Positions 27,262 through 36,412 of a stretch of DNA of 64,000 nt are shown here, in pieces (position 1 is the first letter of the stretch; every line of letters starts with the position of its first letter). This stretch comes from DATFVJ01 sp963727015 (GTDB lineage: Bacteria; Actinomycetota; Actinomycetes; Streptosporangiales; Streptosporangiaceae). The stretch spans positions 620,001 through 684,000 of the forward strand of contig CAVSEV010000011.1 of NCBI GenBank assembly GCA_963727015.1, read 5' to 3'. Below the pieces are notes generated by a model that did not search any database, had not been told where the DNA came from, and saw only the letters and a list, made by a program, of their open reading frames with translations. A program made the translations under genes and the position numbers.

Positions 27262-28194
27262 TCAGTGGTCCTGGCTGGCCAGGAAGCGTTCGGCGTCGAG
27301 GGCTGCGGCACATCCGGTGCCGGCTGCGGTGACGGCCTGGCGGTAGGTCCTGTCCACCACATCGCCGGAGGCGAAGACGCCGGAGATGCGAGTTCGGGTG
27401 GTCGGATGCTCGACATTGAGGTATCCGTCCGCGTCGGTCTCCAACTGACCGGTGAAGAGTTCGGTGCGGGGGTCGTGGCCGATCGCGACGAACAGCCCGC
27501 CGAGTTCGATCACGCTCTCGTCCCCGGTCTTGGTGTTCCTGATGCGGGCACTGGTTATCCGTTCTTGGCCGAGAACCTCCACGACCTCGCTGTTCCAGAG
27601 GAAGCGGATCTTCGGGTTGGCAAGGGCCCGATCTTGCATAATCTTGGAAGCACGCAGCGCATCCCGTCGGTGGACCAGGGTGACGCTATCGGCGAACCGG
27701 GTGAGGAACATGGCCTCCTCGACCGCCGAATCCCCGCCGCCGACCACCGCGATGTCCTTGCCGCGGAAGAAGAAGCCGTCGCACGTGGCACACCAGGACA
27801 CCCCGTGTCCCGCTAGCGCCTTCTCGCCAGGAACGCCGAGTTCACGATACTTCGAGCCAGTCGCGATGATCACCGATGTCGCCAGGTGCGTCTCACCCGA
27901 GGCAATGATCACCTTGGGGTTCGCGTTCAGGTCCACCTCTGTCACGTCGTCAGGAACGAGTTCCGCGCCGAATCTTTCTGCCTGCTTGCGCATCGAGTCC
28001 ATCAGGTCGGGTCCAAGCACCCCGTCGGGGAACCCGGGATAATTTTCCACCTCGGTGGTAGTCATCAGCGCGCCACCTGCGGTCACCGAACCCTCGAACA
28101 CCAGTGGCTTCAGATTCGCACGCGCCGCGTACAAGGCCGCCGTATAGCCCGCAGGCCCAGAGCCGATGATGATCACGCTGCGCACGTCACTCAC
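27262..28194 (-). CDS. trxB: Thioredoxin reductase
   Basis: NADPH-dependent FAD flavoenzyme that reduces thioredoxin. FAD-binding GSGPAGYTAALYAARA at the N-terminus; redox-active CATC in VSWCATCDGFF; NADPH-binding VVGGGDSAVEEA; and the C-terminal FAD motif GVFASGDVVDRTYRQAVTAA. At 310 residues it is the low-molecular-weight type. Start GTG. It is followed by trxA and preceded by the anti-sigma gene, all on the same strand. Confidence 0.97.
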   Translation of the reverse strand: MSDVRSVIIIGSGPAGYTAALYAARANLKPLVFEGSVTAGGALMTTTEVENYPGFPDGVLGPDLMDSMRKQAERFGAELVPDDVTEVDLNANPKVIIASGETHLATSVIIATGSKYRELGVPGEKALAGHGVSWCATCDGFFFRGKDIAVVGGGDSAVEEAMFLTRFADSVTLVHRRDALRASKIMQDRALANPKIRFLWNSEVVEVLGQERITSARIRNTKTGDESVIELGGLFVAIGHDPRTELFTGQLETDADGYLNVEHPTTRTRISGVFASGDVVDRTYRQAVTAAGTGCAAALDAERFLASQDH

Positions 28195-28315
28195 GCCCGC
28201 ACACCTGCCCCTTCCTCTGCCGCCGGCGACGCCCTCACGGCATCCCGCTCAACCGATCCTAGGGCCGGTTGATTCCCAGCAGCGTCTGAAGAGACGGGCG
28301 CGGGTGAAAGCGGCG

Positions 28316-29308
28316 TCAGGGCCCGGACGTCGCGATGACCTCACCGTTGGTGGATGAGCACCCGAGCTTGACGACCCACACCCGGCCGACCGCACCGCCG
28401 CTGTCCGTAGCGATGATTATCATCGCCGGCCGGCCCTGGTAGCTGGCTACATCCACAAGCAGCGGTTGCTGACCGTGGGTGACCTGCCGCATGCATCCCT
28501 GTAGCGAAGGACTGCCCCCGAGGCCCTCCATGGGCATTTCACCTACCTTGCCCCCCGACAGGAGCCAGCCTTGACGCTGTGCTACTGACAACGCCTGCGC
28601 ACGCAATCGCCCGGGCCGGTAGGCAGTCTTACTGTGCACAACGGCGAAGACCTGGGCCGGTGCAACCGGCCGCCCGGACATCTGCAGGCGCGGGGACAGG
28701 GCGGCGCCCGACTTATTCTGTTGTTTTCCCGCGGCAGGGGCCGAACTGGTCGCGACGGGCGAGTTCTGCGTGACGGAGCGAACGAGCAGGTAACCGCCGC
28801 CTGCGAGCAGGCAGACAGAGGCCGCCGCCGCCAGTGGCCGCAACGCGATCGTCAGCACGCCATGACCGGACCGGTCCCGGCCGGATCGCTCACCAGCGGC
28901 GGCACCACGCCGGGATCGCCCATGGCCGGAATATTCACGACCGGGCCCATTCACGGCCTGATCCCCCCTGGCCCGCTCACGTGCGACCCGGCGGCCGTGC
29001 CTGGCCAGATGGTGACGTGGCTCGCCCGGGCCCCTGACGGTCTGGCTCAAGTCGCTGCCCGTGGCTGCCTCGGCGTCCCCCGCGGCCATTTCGGCAGCGA
29101 GCACGGCGTCGAGCCGCTGGGCGAGCGCCGGCGGCAGCGGCGGCAGCGGTGTGTCCGCTAGCCGGGTCGTCACCTCGTCGAGCGCGGCCTGGCGCCGTGC
29201 GCAGGTGGCGCAGCCGGAAAGGTGGCGCCCGATGCGGTGGCCGGCCGCCGGGTCGAGCAACCCTTCGCGGAAGGCGGCGATGAGTTCCAGATCAGCGTGA
29301 TCATTCAT
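28316..29308 (-). CDS. Anti-sigma factor with zinc-finger (zf-HC2) and one membrane segment
   Basis: Predicted negative regulator of the adjacent SigM-like sigma factor. The N-terminal zinc-binding anti-sigma motif HLSGCATC (H-x3-C-x2-C) is seen at about residues 29-36, followed by an Arg/Gly-rich cytoplasmic linker, one membrane helix near residues 155-175 (LRPLAAAASVCLLAGGGYLL), and an extracytoplasmic domain of about 150 residues. Its ATG overlaps the sigM stop (ATGA), so the two are translated together. Confidence 0.88.
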   Translation of the reverse strand: MNDHADLELIAAFREGLLDPAAGHRIGRHLSGCATCARRQAALDEVTTRLADTPLPPLPPALAQRLDAVLAAEMAAGDAEAATGSDLSQTVRGPGEPRHHLARHGRRVARERARGDQAVNGPGREYSGHGRSRRGAAAGERSGRDRSGHGVLTIALRPLAAAASVCLLAGGGYLLVRSVTQNSPVATSSAPAAGKQQNKSGAALSPRLQMSGRPVAPAQVFAVVHSKTAYRPGRLRAQALSVAQRQGWLLSGGKVGEMPMEGLGGSPSLQGCMRQVTHGQQPLLVDVASYQGRPAMIIIATDSGGAVGRVWVVKLGCSSTNGEVIATSGP

Positions 29309-30000
29309 ACTCGCTCGCCACCTCCCTCCAAAGGCTGGCCGACGGCGTCTTCCAGACGCTGGCCGAGCGCGTGCTCGCCCTGGCCGTCACGATCTCCCTG
29401 TGAAGGTGAGACGTCGCCAGGACCTGGGCGGTTCCGTAGATGACTCAGGTAAGGCGCCAGCCGGGCCCGGCCGCGCGCACAGCGGCTCTTGATCGTGCCA
29501 ACAGAGACGTCGAGCATGTCAGCGGCAGCCTGGACCGGATATCCGAGCATGTCCACGAGGACAAGCGCGGCCCGCTGCTCATAGGGAAGCATCCGCAGCG
29601 CCGCATCGACGTCGAGCACCGTGTCATGGTCGGATACCGGGTCGCCGACCGTGCTGGCGGTATGCGTGAGGGTGTCCAGACCCTGTTCATCGCCGGCCGG
29701 GACTGTCGGCCTGGCGACGCGCCTGCGGACCCGGTCCAGGCACGCGTTCACTACGATCCGGTGCAGCCAGGTGGTGACCGCCGAGTCGCCACGGAAGGAT
29801 CCGGCCCGGCGGAAAGCCGAGATCATCGCCTCCTGCAGGGCGTCGGCGGCTTCCTCCGCGTCGCCGAGTGTGCGCAAGGCCACCGCCCACAGCCGCTCCC
29901 TGTGCCGGGCGAAAAGCACGCCGAACGCTTCATGATCCCCCTGGACATGCCGCCGCAGCAGTTCGGCATCCGAGGGCTGTGCCTCGTACTCGCCGGTCAC
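29305..30000 (-). CDS. sigM: ECF RNA polymerase sigma factor SigM
   Basis: Extracytoplasmic-function sigma factor. Region 2 is DHEAFGVLFARHRERLWAVA through WLHRIVVNACLDRVRRR; region 4 is LPYEQRAALVLVDMLGYPV with the helix-turn-helix VSVGTIKSRCARGRARL. The position between murJ/pseudokinase genes and trxB matches SigM of actinomycetes, which responds to envelope or osmotic stress. The tail after region 4 (about 40 residues) is hydrophilic. The start is GTG. Confidence 0.93.
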   Translation of the reverse strand: MTGEYEAQPSDAELLRRHVQGDHEAFGVLFARHRERLWAVALRTLGDAEEAADALQEAMISAFRRAGSFRGDSAVTTWLHRIVVNACLDRVRRRVARPTVPAGDEQGLDTLTHTASTVGDPVSDHDTVLDVDAALRMLPYEQRAALVLVDMLGYPVQAAADMLDVSVGTIKSRCARGRARLAPYLSHLRNRPGPGDVSPSQGDRDGQGEHALGQRLEDAVGQPLEGGGERV

Positions 30001-30010
30001 GCCGATCCCG

Positions 30011-30733
30011 TCAGCTCGTGCCGCGGACGTTGATGTTAAAGATCTCGGCCTCGAAGTTCCGCTGGCTCTGTGGCTGGGGTGGCAGCTTGGTGAACCAGAT
30101 CAGCACATACCGGCCGGTGGCGGTACCCGTGGCATGGAAGGTGTGGTCCCCGCCAGGTACGTCGTTCGCCCGTGCGACTGTAGTGAAGGCGGACAGGGAC
30201 CCGGGGGAAAGCGTGCTGTTGTTGCCGACCTCGATCTGCACGTCGGCACCCGCGGTAGGGCCGAACAGGACCTCGACGGTGCTGAGCCTGACGGGCTTGG
30301 CCATGTCCAGGATCAGCCCGGTGCCCTTCTTCAGGCCGCCGAACCTTGGATTGTTTTCGTAGAAGAGTGTGTGCCACGCGGTCTGCGGATTGCCGTCGAT
30401 GGCAAGCGGCGCCTGGCTGTCGTTCTCGTTGCCATCCTGACCAGTTGTGTCATAGACGTCGAAACCATGCGCGCTAAGCGGAGTCAGCACCGCGACGGCC
30501 GAGGTGCTCGGCCGCCCCGACGTCGCGCCGCCGGCCCTTGCCGGCCCGCCGAGGTTACGGCTCAGCGTCCAGGCGCCGAACCCGATCGCCGCCACCACGA
30601 GGATGATGACGACGCCGACCAGGGCCTTGCCGATTCCCCCGACCCCGCGCCGGGGCGGTGGCCGCCTCAAGCCGCCGTCCCGCATCGCCTCTGTGTTTGC
30701 CGGGGAATGTGGTGACGTCGAAGGCCCGGACAA
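30011..30733 (-). CDS. Membrane-anchored discoidin-like domain protein, probably part of the upstream pseudokinase
   Basis: One membrane helix (ALVGVVIILVVAAIGFGAW, about residues 37-55) is followed by an extracytoplasmic F5/8-type C-like beta domain (APLAIDGNPQTAWHT, then GLILDMAKPVRLSTVEVLFG). The only in-frame start nearby is a TTG at 30733 without a ribosome binding site. The frame remains open upstream through the 15-bp repeats. In related actinobacteria this domain is the C-terminal half of a pseudokinase protein, so the split is probably an artefact or lesion in the linker; one extra base would fuse them into about 540 residues. It ends 10 bp before sigM. Confidence 0.75.
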   Translation of the reverse strand: MSGPSTSPHSPANTEAMRDGGLRRPPPRRGVGGIGKALVGVVIILVVAAIGFGAWTLSRNLGGPARAGGATSGRPSTSAVAVLTPLSAHGFDVYDTTGQDGNENDSQAPLAIDGNPQTAWHTLFYENNPRFGGLKKGTGLILDMAKPVRLSTVEVLFGPTAGADVQIEVGNNSTLSPGSLSAFTTVARANDVPGGDHTFHATGTATGRYVLIWFTKLPPQPQSQRNFEAEIFNINVRGTS

Positions 30734-31632
30734 GTGGCCCGCGGCTGAGCGGCCCGCGGCTGAGCGGCCCGTGGCTGAGCGGCCCGCGGCTGAGCGGCCC
30801 GTGCCCCGCGGCCCGACCCGCCGCGGCCAGTGGGGGAGTGGATAGGCAGCGGTGGCGGGGTCAACGGTGCCGCAGGCGCGACGTGGGAAAGCTCATCCGC
30901 GAGTGCCGCAGGGCTGGTGAGGGCCGCCCGGCCTCGCCCTGGACGGCCGGAGATCGCGAGTGTGCACACAGCGTCGATTCCGGCGGGCACGCCCGCGCGA
31001 ACCTGGCGCGGCGTGCAGAGTTCGCCGTCGACGTACGGCGCGGGCGGCAGGTACACGCTGTCCTCGCCCGGCCAGTGTGCGGTGAGCGCGGCATAGAGCA
31101 GACGGCCGAGTCCTTGGGTGTCCGCGATTGACGGGTTCTCCGCGTGCGCGCCGTACATGGCCGCCTCGACGCCGAGGCCCGTGATCTTGATACCGCCGCC
31201 AGGAGTCCAGCGCAGCGAACGGGGGGTGAGGCACAGGTGAGCCAGACCGGTCGCATGCGCCGCCGCGAGCGCCTGCGCGGCCTCGCCGATGAGCGCGGCG
31301 GCGCGTGCGGGCTCCAGTGGCCCTGACGCTAGAAGATCATCGAGCGACTCGCCGCTCACCCACTCAAGTACCACGTACGCTCGGTCGCCGACATCCTCGA
31401 CGTCAAAGACCTGCGCCAGCCGTGAGTCCGTCATCCTGCTCGCGGCACGCGCGGCGGTCACCACATGCTGAACTCGCGGGAAGCCTGGCGCGAACGTCAG
31501 CACGGCCACCGGCCGCGCAAGCGTCTCGTCGATGGCCTTCCACAGAGTCGAGCCAGCCGTATCGCTGACCCTGTCCTCTAGCCTGTAGCGGCCGGCAAGG
31601 CGGGTTCCCGGCTCGGATATGAACGTGCTCAT
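30667..31632 (-). CDS. Protein kinase-like (pseudokinase) domain protein, N-terminal part
   Basis: The kinase-fold N-lobe starts GTRLAGRYRLEDRVSDTAGS and the C-lobe contains EAAQALAAAHATGLAHLCLT. The catalytic HRD is replaced by HLC-like sequence and the DFG region by KITGLG, so it should be inactive, as in the pseudokinase portion of mycobacterial MviN. After about residue 265 the product becomes a repeat tail (AAQPR units) from 15-bp DNA repeats, which looks like out-of-frame reading. The membrane and discoidin half is in another frame downstream. It is encoded after murJ and presumably regulates or scaffolds envelope assembly. Confidence 0.8.
   Translation of the reverse strand: MSTFISEPGTRLAGRYRLEDRVSDTAGSTLWKAIDETLARPVAVLTFAPGFPRVQHVVTAARAASRMTDSRLAQVFDVEDVGDRAYVVLEWVSGESLDDLLASGPLEPARAAALIGEAAQALAAAHATGLAHLCLTPRSLRWTPGGGIKITGLGVEAAMYGAHAENPSIADTQGLGRLLYAALTAHWPGEDSVYLPPAPYVDGELCTPRQVRAGVPAGIDAVCTLAISGRPGRGRAALTSPAALADELSHVAPAAPLTPPPLPIHSPTGRGGSGRGARAAQPRAAQPRAAQPRAAQPRATCPGLRRHHIPRQTQRRCGTAA
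30736..30795 (+). repeat. Four tandem 15-bp repeats in the pseudokinase linker
   Basis: GGCCCGYGGCTGAGC occurs four times in a row (30736-30750, 30751-30765, 30766-30780, 30781-30795), with a partial fifth. Both candidate reading frames pass through it. Such repeats, and the nearby run of five G at 30832-30836, are likely sites for an insertion or deletion error. Confidence 0.9.
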
Positions 31633-31810
31633 GCAGATGCCGTCAAGAGCGGCCTAGGCCCTCGACCCTCCTTCCTTGCCCCCTGAGACGATCGCCGGGG
31701 GCGTCGGAGACAAATATCGTGCTGCAACCATGCTAAGACGCGCCGCCCGTTTGGCGGGGCTGCCGACGGGCCGCTCGCGCAAACAGTTATACGCGAGAAC
31801 GCCCTTCTTC

Positions 31811-33622
31811 TCATCCTGGCAGGTGGCGGCCGCCGCGGAGCCGTGCGGTGACAGTGCCGGTCAGGCTGGCCAGTTCGCTGACGCCGAGTGCCCGTGCGAA
31901 GAGCAGGTACATCAGCAACGCACCACCGCCGCCAAGGACCGCGGTGAGGAACCCGTTCGCTGGGCCGGGGTGAAATATCACCCCAACAGCCATTGTCATC
32001 GCTACCGCGAAGACCACGGCGGGCAGCGAGGCCAGCAGCGTCCTGACTAGTGTCCATGCGATCCGCTTCCCGTCGAGCCCGCCGGTGCGCCGCCTGAGAA
32101 TGCACCAGGCGATCGCGGTCCCGGCCACGTTCGCGATACCGAATCCTGCGGCCAGACCGGCCGTGATCTGGCCCGCCGGCAGCATTGCCCACGCGGCGAC
32201 GTTCACCGCGATGTTCACGGCCATCACGGCGAGGCCGATGAAGGCCGTGGTCCTGCTGTCATGCATCGCGTAGAAAACCCGCAGCAACAGTTGGAACAGC
32301 ATGTAGGGCACGAGACCGATGGAGAATACGGCGAACACCTCGCCGACGAAGGTGGCGTCGGCGACCGTTGTGTTGCCATGCCCGAGCAGAAGGATAGCCA
32401 GTGGCGGCGCGAGCACCGCGAGCACCACAGCGGCCGGAACCGTTATCACCGACGCCAGCCGCACGCCGGCCGAGAAGTCCTGCCTGACAAGCAGATATCT
32501 GGCGTCCGCCGCATGCGCGCTCATCCGTGGCAGCAGCGCCGTGATCACCGAGATGCCGACAATCGCGTAGGGCAGCTGGAAAAGCAGCCACGCGTATTGA
32601 TAGGCACTGAAGCCGGCGCCGTACCCGATCTTTGCCGCCTCCGCACGCACCGCGGCGTCGTTGGCGAGGTTCTGGGTAACAATCAGCCCGATCTGCGTCG
32701 TGACGATGTATCCGAACATCCAGCCGGCCATCCGGGCAATCTCGGCCACCTCGTCGCGACTGAGGCCAAGCTGCGGACGCCAGCGGAAACCGACCCGCCG
32801 CAGCGCCGGGATCATGGCCGCGGCCTGCGCGACTATCCCGAGTGTGGTGCCGATGCCTAGCAGCCGGACCTCGCCAGGTGTGATGGTCGACACCGTGACG
32901 CCCGGACCCGCGGTGATCATGTAGATCGCCATGATGAAAATCACCACGATGTTGTTCACGACAGGCGTCCACATCGGCGCGGCGAAACGACCGCGGGCGT
33001 TGAGGATGGCGCCCGCGAGCGCGCTGATCCCGTAAAAGAAGACCTGCGGAATGAAGAACCTCGCCAGCGTCACCATCAGGGCGCGTTCTGGGCCGTGCAC
33101 GGCGGACGCGTAGATCGTGACCAGTACCGGCGCACCGAGGGTCGCGATGAATGTGATCACCGCGAGCGCGATCGTCACCAGGGTGAACATCCGCTGGTCG
33201 TACGCGCGGCCACCGTCGGCATCCCGTTTCGCCGCATTGACCAGCAGTGGCACGAACACGCTGGTGAGGATGCCGCCGAGGAGCAGGTCGAAGACGGCGT
33301 TAGGGAACGTATTCGCGTTGTTGTAGGCATCGGCGACCATCGCGGTGCCCAGCGCGTAAGCGATCACCGCGGTCCGGATGAATCCGGTAATCCTGGAGGC
33401 GAGCGTCCCCGCCGCCATCACGCCGCTGGCGCGAACCAGGCCCTCGGTTCCGCCCGGCGGGCTCGCCGATCCTCCCGGCGGCTGACCCACCGGGCCGCTG
33501 GGCGGCCCGTTCGCTGGGCCGTTAGCTGGGCCAGCCGGCGGCCGCCGACGTGGGCGAGGGTCCTCGCGGAACCTACTGCCCTGCGTCTCGCTGGGCCCTG
33601 CCTCGCGCATCGGCGAGTTCAT
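31811..33622 (-). CDS. murJ: Lipid II flippase MurJ (MviN)
   Basis: MOP-superfamily flippase that moves lipid II across the membrane. After a Pro/Gly-rich cytoplasmic N-terminus of about 65 residues come the predicted membrane helices, starting ASGVMAAGTLASRITGFIRT, a MurJ hallmark, and including the DAYNNANTFPNAVFDLLLGG segment. The ATG at 33622 is chosen for its GGAGG seven bases upstream; it overlaps the previous gene's end by 50 bp. The product has 603 residues and no fused kinase domain, unlike mycobacterial MviN; the pseudokinase is a separate downstream gene. Confidence 0.95.
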   Translation of the reverse strand: MNSPMREAGPSETQGSRFREDPRPRRRPPAGPANGPANGPPSGPVGQPPGGSASPPGGTEGLVRASGVMAAGTLASRITGFIRTAVIAYALGTAMVADAYNNANTFPNAVFDLLLGGILTSVFVPLLVNAAKRDADGGRAYDQRMFTLVTIALAVITFIATLGAPVLVTIYASAVHGPERALMVTLARFFIPQVFFYGISALAGAILNARGRFAAPMWTPVVNNIVVIFIMAIYMITAGPGVTVSTITPGEVRLLGIGTTLGIVAQAAAMIPALRRVGFRWRPQLGLSRDEVAEIARMAGWMFGYIVTTQIGLIVTQNLANDAAVRAEAAKIGYGAGFSAYQYAWLLFQLPYAIVGISVITALLPRMSAHAADARYLLVRQDFSAGVRLASVITVPAAVVLAVLAPPLAILLLGHGNTTVADATFVGEVFAVFSIGLVPYMLFQLLLRVFYAMHDSRTTAFIGLAVMAVNIAVNVAAWAMLPAGQITAGLAAGFGIANVAGTAIAWCILRRRTGGLDGKRIAWTLVRTLLASLPAVVFAVAMTMAVGVIFHPGPANGFLTAVLGGGGALLMYLLFARALGVSELASLTGTVTARLRGGRHLPG

Positions 33623-35873
33623 CCGGCGCCTCCGCGGATCCGTCGTCGTCCGTTCCGTTGCCTTCCGCCACGACGCTACCGGGTCTTCCCTCACGTAGCC
33701 CCCTGCGCAGCACCCTCGCCACAAAGGTGATGACGAGCACGACGAGCGCCACCACGACGATTACCAAGGCCAGCGTGCCAAAGGCGGTCGCACGTACCTT
33801 CAGCGTCCTGTCGCTGCCAGGAAATGGCACGCCCTGCGGGGTAAGCAGGCGAAGGCGAATCGTGGTCACGCCCGCCGAATACGCGTGGACCTGCAGTCTT
33901 ACCGTTTGCTTCTGGCCCGGTCCGATGTTGACGAGCTGCGCCTGCTTGGGTCCGATGGTGAGACGCACGGAAGGTGTGAGCCCGCGAGTAGCCGGAACGG
34001 TAGCCTGGAGCCGCACCTGGATGGCCACCGGCATCTTGTTGCCTATCGACACGGGGACCGAGCCGCGGGAACCGCCGAGCGTCACTTCGCTTGATGGGAT
34101 GATCGCGACCATATGCTCTTGGCTCTCAATATAGGCGTCGGCCTGAGCGAGCAGGTCAAGTCCTTGCGGCTGCCCGCCGCCGCGCCAAGCCGAGGATTCC
34201 AGCCGGGCGATGGCGAACCGGTAGGAACCGGTCGGGCTGGTCCGGATGCTTTCGATGAGTTGCGCATTCGCGCTGAGATCCTGCACGCGTTGCAGGTATC
34301 TCACGGTTAGGCCGCCACCCACCCGGTTCGACGGCAGGGAGGCACGGTCCGGCGCGGGAATACCCTGTGGTGTTGCGACCGGTGCCAGGCTGTCCAGGTA
34401 AGCCGGACGCAGCCATGGCGCGGACACGGTGTCACTGAGCAGCCTCGAAGCCAGCGCGGTACCGGGATTCCAGCGACCCGGTGGGGCCACCACGACCGAC
34501 CGCCGGAGATTCGGCGCCTGGGCGGCGATCATCGCGGTCTCGGCGAGGAAACGCTGTGATGTGGCGGTGACCGAGTCGGTGCCTGGGCTGGCCGTGCCGG
34601 GGATGCCAGCTAGCACCGTGCTGAGGTCGTGATCGGCGAGCAGGACGCGGACGGTCTTGCCGATGCCTGTGTGCACCTCAGCAACCGCATCAGGCGTGTA
34701 GTACAGCGATGGATTAGTCGGCGGCATCATGGTGCTGTCGAGCACCACCGTCTGGATGCCTGACCCGAGCGAGCCGCCGTGGACCGAGTCGTCCTGCGCG
34801 ACCAGGTTGTCGACCACACCCGCGTCGGCGATCCCGTCAGGGGGCCAGGCGATCGTCGTGTTCGGCCGGTTAAGGTACGTGGCCGCGATCTTCGCGCCAG
34901 CGCTGAACGCGGTGCCGAGATCGGCATCCAGTCCCTGGTGGGTCAGTGCGGCCACATCCGGGTCGGCGTAGGGGGTGGCGAACAAATGCGGCCCGCCCGT
35001 GACCGCGTGCAGGGTCGCGAGCCAGCTACGCGCGGCGCTGCTTGCCTGCCGGGTTTTCACCTGCCAGCAGGCCGGCCCAGTGATGATCTGGTAGCTGTGT
35101 GTCATCGTGCCCGCATCGTCGAGCAACGCCGGATCGACCGCCCAGGTCAGCTTGGCGCCGCTCGCGAAGTCGCGGCCGACGTCAAGCAGCCCGGCGAGCC
35201 TGCCGGCGCCGAGGCTGGCTGCCAGGCTGTTGTCGAGCATTCCCGGGCAGATGCCCCGCTGCGGCTGATCGATCAGTGGCCAGACCCAGGCGATCCGCAC
35301 CGGCTGGCCCCCCGTCGTCTTGCCCGGCCAGAACGGCAGAAAGGTGCGCTCGACGGCGACTTGGGTACCGGCGGAGAGGTCCTTTACCGCGGCGGCGAGC
35401 GGGAAGACGTTGATGCCCGGCCCATGCATGCCCACCTGGTCCACCTTGAAGGATTCGCGCCAGTGCACCGTCTGCCCAGGGTTGATGCCTCCGGGCAGCG
35501 CGGCGGAGGCGACAGGCCCGTATGCGGGCTGGTAGGACCCCGCGGCGAAGTCGGCGAGCTGTGAACGAGCGGTGAACTGCGAGCCGGAGGTCCACAGTTG
35601 CACGGCAAGATCCTGAAGCGGCGTGCTCGGGCCTGGCTGGAATTGCCCCGACACTGTTACGGTCGCGCCTGGACCTGCGACCGCAGGAGTGATCGAGTCG
35701 ATGATGATCGCGGGGGACTGGCTGGTGCCCGCGGCGGCGCCGCCGCGACGCGCGTCAAGGGTGGCCGCCGCGCCGGGCGGCGCCAGTCCGGCAAGTATGG
35801 CCATGGCGAAAATGGCCGACGCGGCCAGCGCCGCCGCCAACAGGCGGGTCCTCCTGAGCGGCCGGCGGTTCAC
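33573..35873 (-). CDS. DUF6049 exported membrane-anchored protein
   Basis: Large extracytoplasmic protein found upstream of murJ in actinomycetes; function unknown. An N-terminal signal peptide/anchor (LLAAALAASAIFAMAILAGL) is followed by an Ig-like beta region, a central domain of about 400 residues, another beta domain, and a C-terminal membrane helix (TLALVIVVVALVVLVITFVA) with a short acidic cytoplasmic tail. The GTG at 35873 overlaps the NUDIX stop (GTGA) and has GGAG six bases upstream, giving 766 residues. The conserved location suggests a role in lipid II export or cell wall assembly. Confidence 0.88.
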   Translation of the reverse strand: MNRRPLRRTRLLAAALAASAIFAMAILAGLAPPGAAATLDARRGGAAAGTSQSPAIIIDSITPAVAGPGATVTVSGQFQPGPSTPLQDLAVQLWTSGSQFTARSQLADFAAGSYQPAYGPVASAALPGGINPGQTVHWRESFKVDQVGMHGPGINVFPLAAAVKDLSAGTQVAVERTFLPFWPGKTTGGQPVRIAWVWPLIDQPQRGICPGMLDNSLAASLGAGRLAGLLDVGRDFASGAKLTWAVDPALLDDAGTMTHSYQIITGPACWQVKTRQASSAARSWLATLHAVTGGPHLFATPYADPDVAALTHQGLDADLGTAFSAGAKIAATYLNRPNTTIAWPPDGIADAGVVDNLVAQDDSVHGGSLGSGIQTVVLDSTMMPPTNPSLYYTPDAVAEVHTGIGKTVRVLLADHDLSTVLAGIPGTASPGTDSVTATSQRFLAETAMIAAQAPNLRRSVVVAPPGRWNPGTALASRLLSDTVSAPWLRPAYLDSLAPVATPQGIPAPDRASLPSNRVGGGLTVRYLQRVQDLSANAQLIESIRTSPTGSYRFAIARLESSAWRGGGQPQGLDLLAQADAYIESQEHMVAIIPSSEVTLGGSRGSVPVSIGNKMPVAIQVRLQATVPATRGLTPSVRLTIGPKQAQLVNIGPGQKQTVRLQVHAYSAGVTTIRLRLLTPQGVPFPGSDRTLKVRATAFGTLALVIVVVALVVLVITFVARVLRRGLREGRPGSVVAEGNGTDDDGSAEAPDELADARGRAQRDAGQ

Positions 35874-36340
35874 GTGCGCTCCGCGAGCAGGGGAGGGACC
35901 TTGGCCGCGACCCCCCGCTCGTCTTCGTAGGCGAGGACGCCGGTGACCTCGCTCAGCGGCACCCACGTCACCTCGTCAACCTCCGGATCCGCTTTCGAGA
36001 GGTTGCCGCCCTCGGCGATAAGCAGGAAATGGTGCACCGTCTTGTGCACGCGGCGCCTGCCCGCGATGAACCAGAAGTCGATGGTGCCGAGATCGGCAAG
36101 TACGCGGCCGGTGATCCCCGTCTCCTCCGCCACCTCGCGGATCGCTGCGCCCTCGATCGTCTCGCCGCGTTCCACATGCCCCTTGGGGAGCGACCACAGA
36201 AGGGTGCCCGCGCGGTCCAGGCGGCCGATCAGAGCAGCGCGGGGTGGTTCCGCAGCCAGGTCGACGACGAGGCCGCCGGCGGAAGTCTCGGCCACGCTCC
36301 GCAGCTTCCGCAGCCGGCGGGTGACGCGATCACGGGGCAC
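35870..36340 (-). CDS. NUDIX hydrolase
   Basis: Hydrolase of nucleoside diphosphates linked to another moiety; the substrate is unknown. The complete Nudix box GHVERGETIEGAAIREVAEE fits GX5EX7REUXEEXGU, continuing TGITG. The product has 156 residues. It is translationally coupled to the downstream DUF6049 gene, the first of the run NUDIX-DUF6049-murJ-pseudokinase-sigM on one strand. Confidence 0.92.
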   Translation of the reverse strand: MPRDRVTRRLRKLRSVAETSAGGLVVDLAAEPPRAALIGRLDRAGTLLWSLPKGHVERGETIEGAAIREVAEETGITGRVLADLGTIDFWFIAGRRRVHKTVHHFLLIAEGGNLSKADPEVDEVTWVPLSEVTGVLAYEDERGVAAKVPPLLAERT

Positions 36341-36412
36341 GTCTCGATGCTATTGCCTGCTACGTGAGCACTCGGTCGCGCAGCAGCACGTCATGCCTGG
36401 CGAGGATGGACC

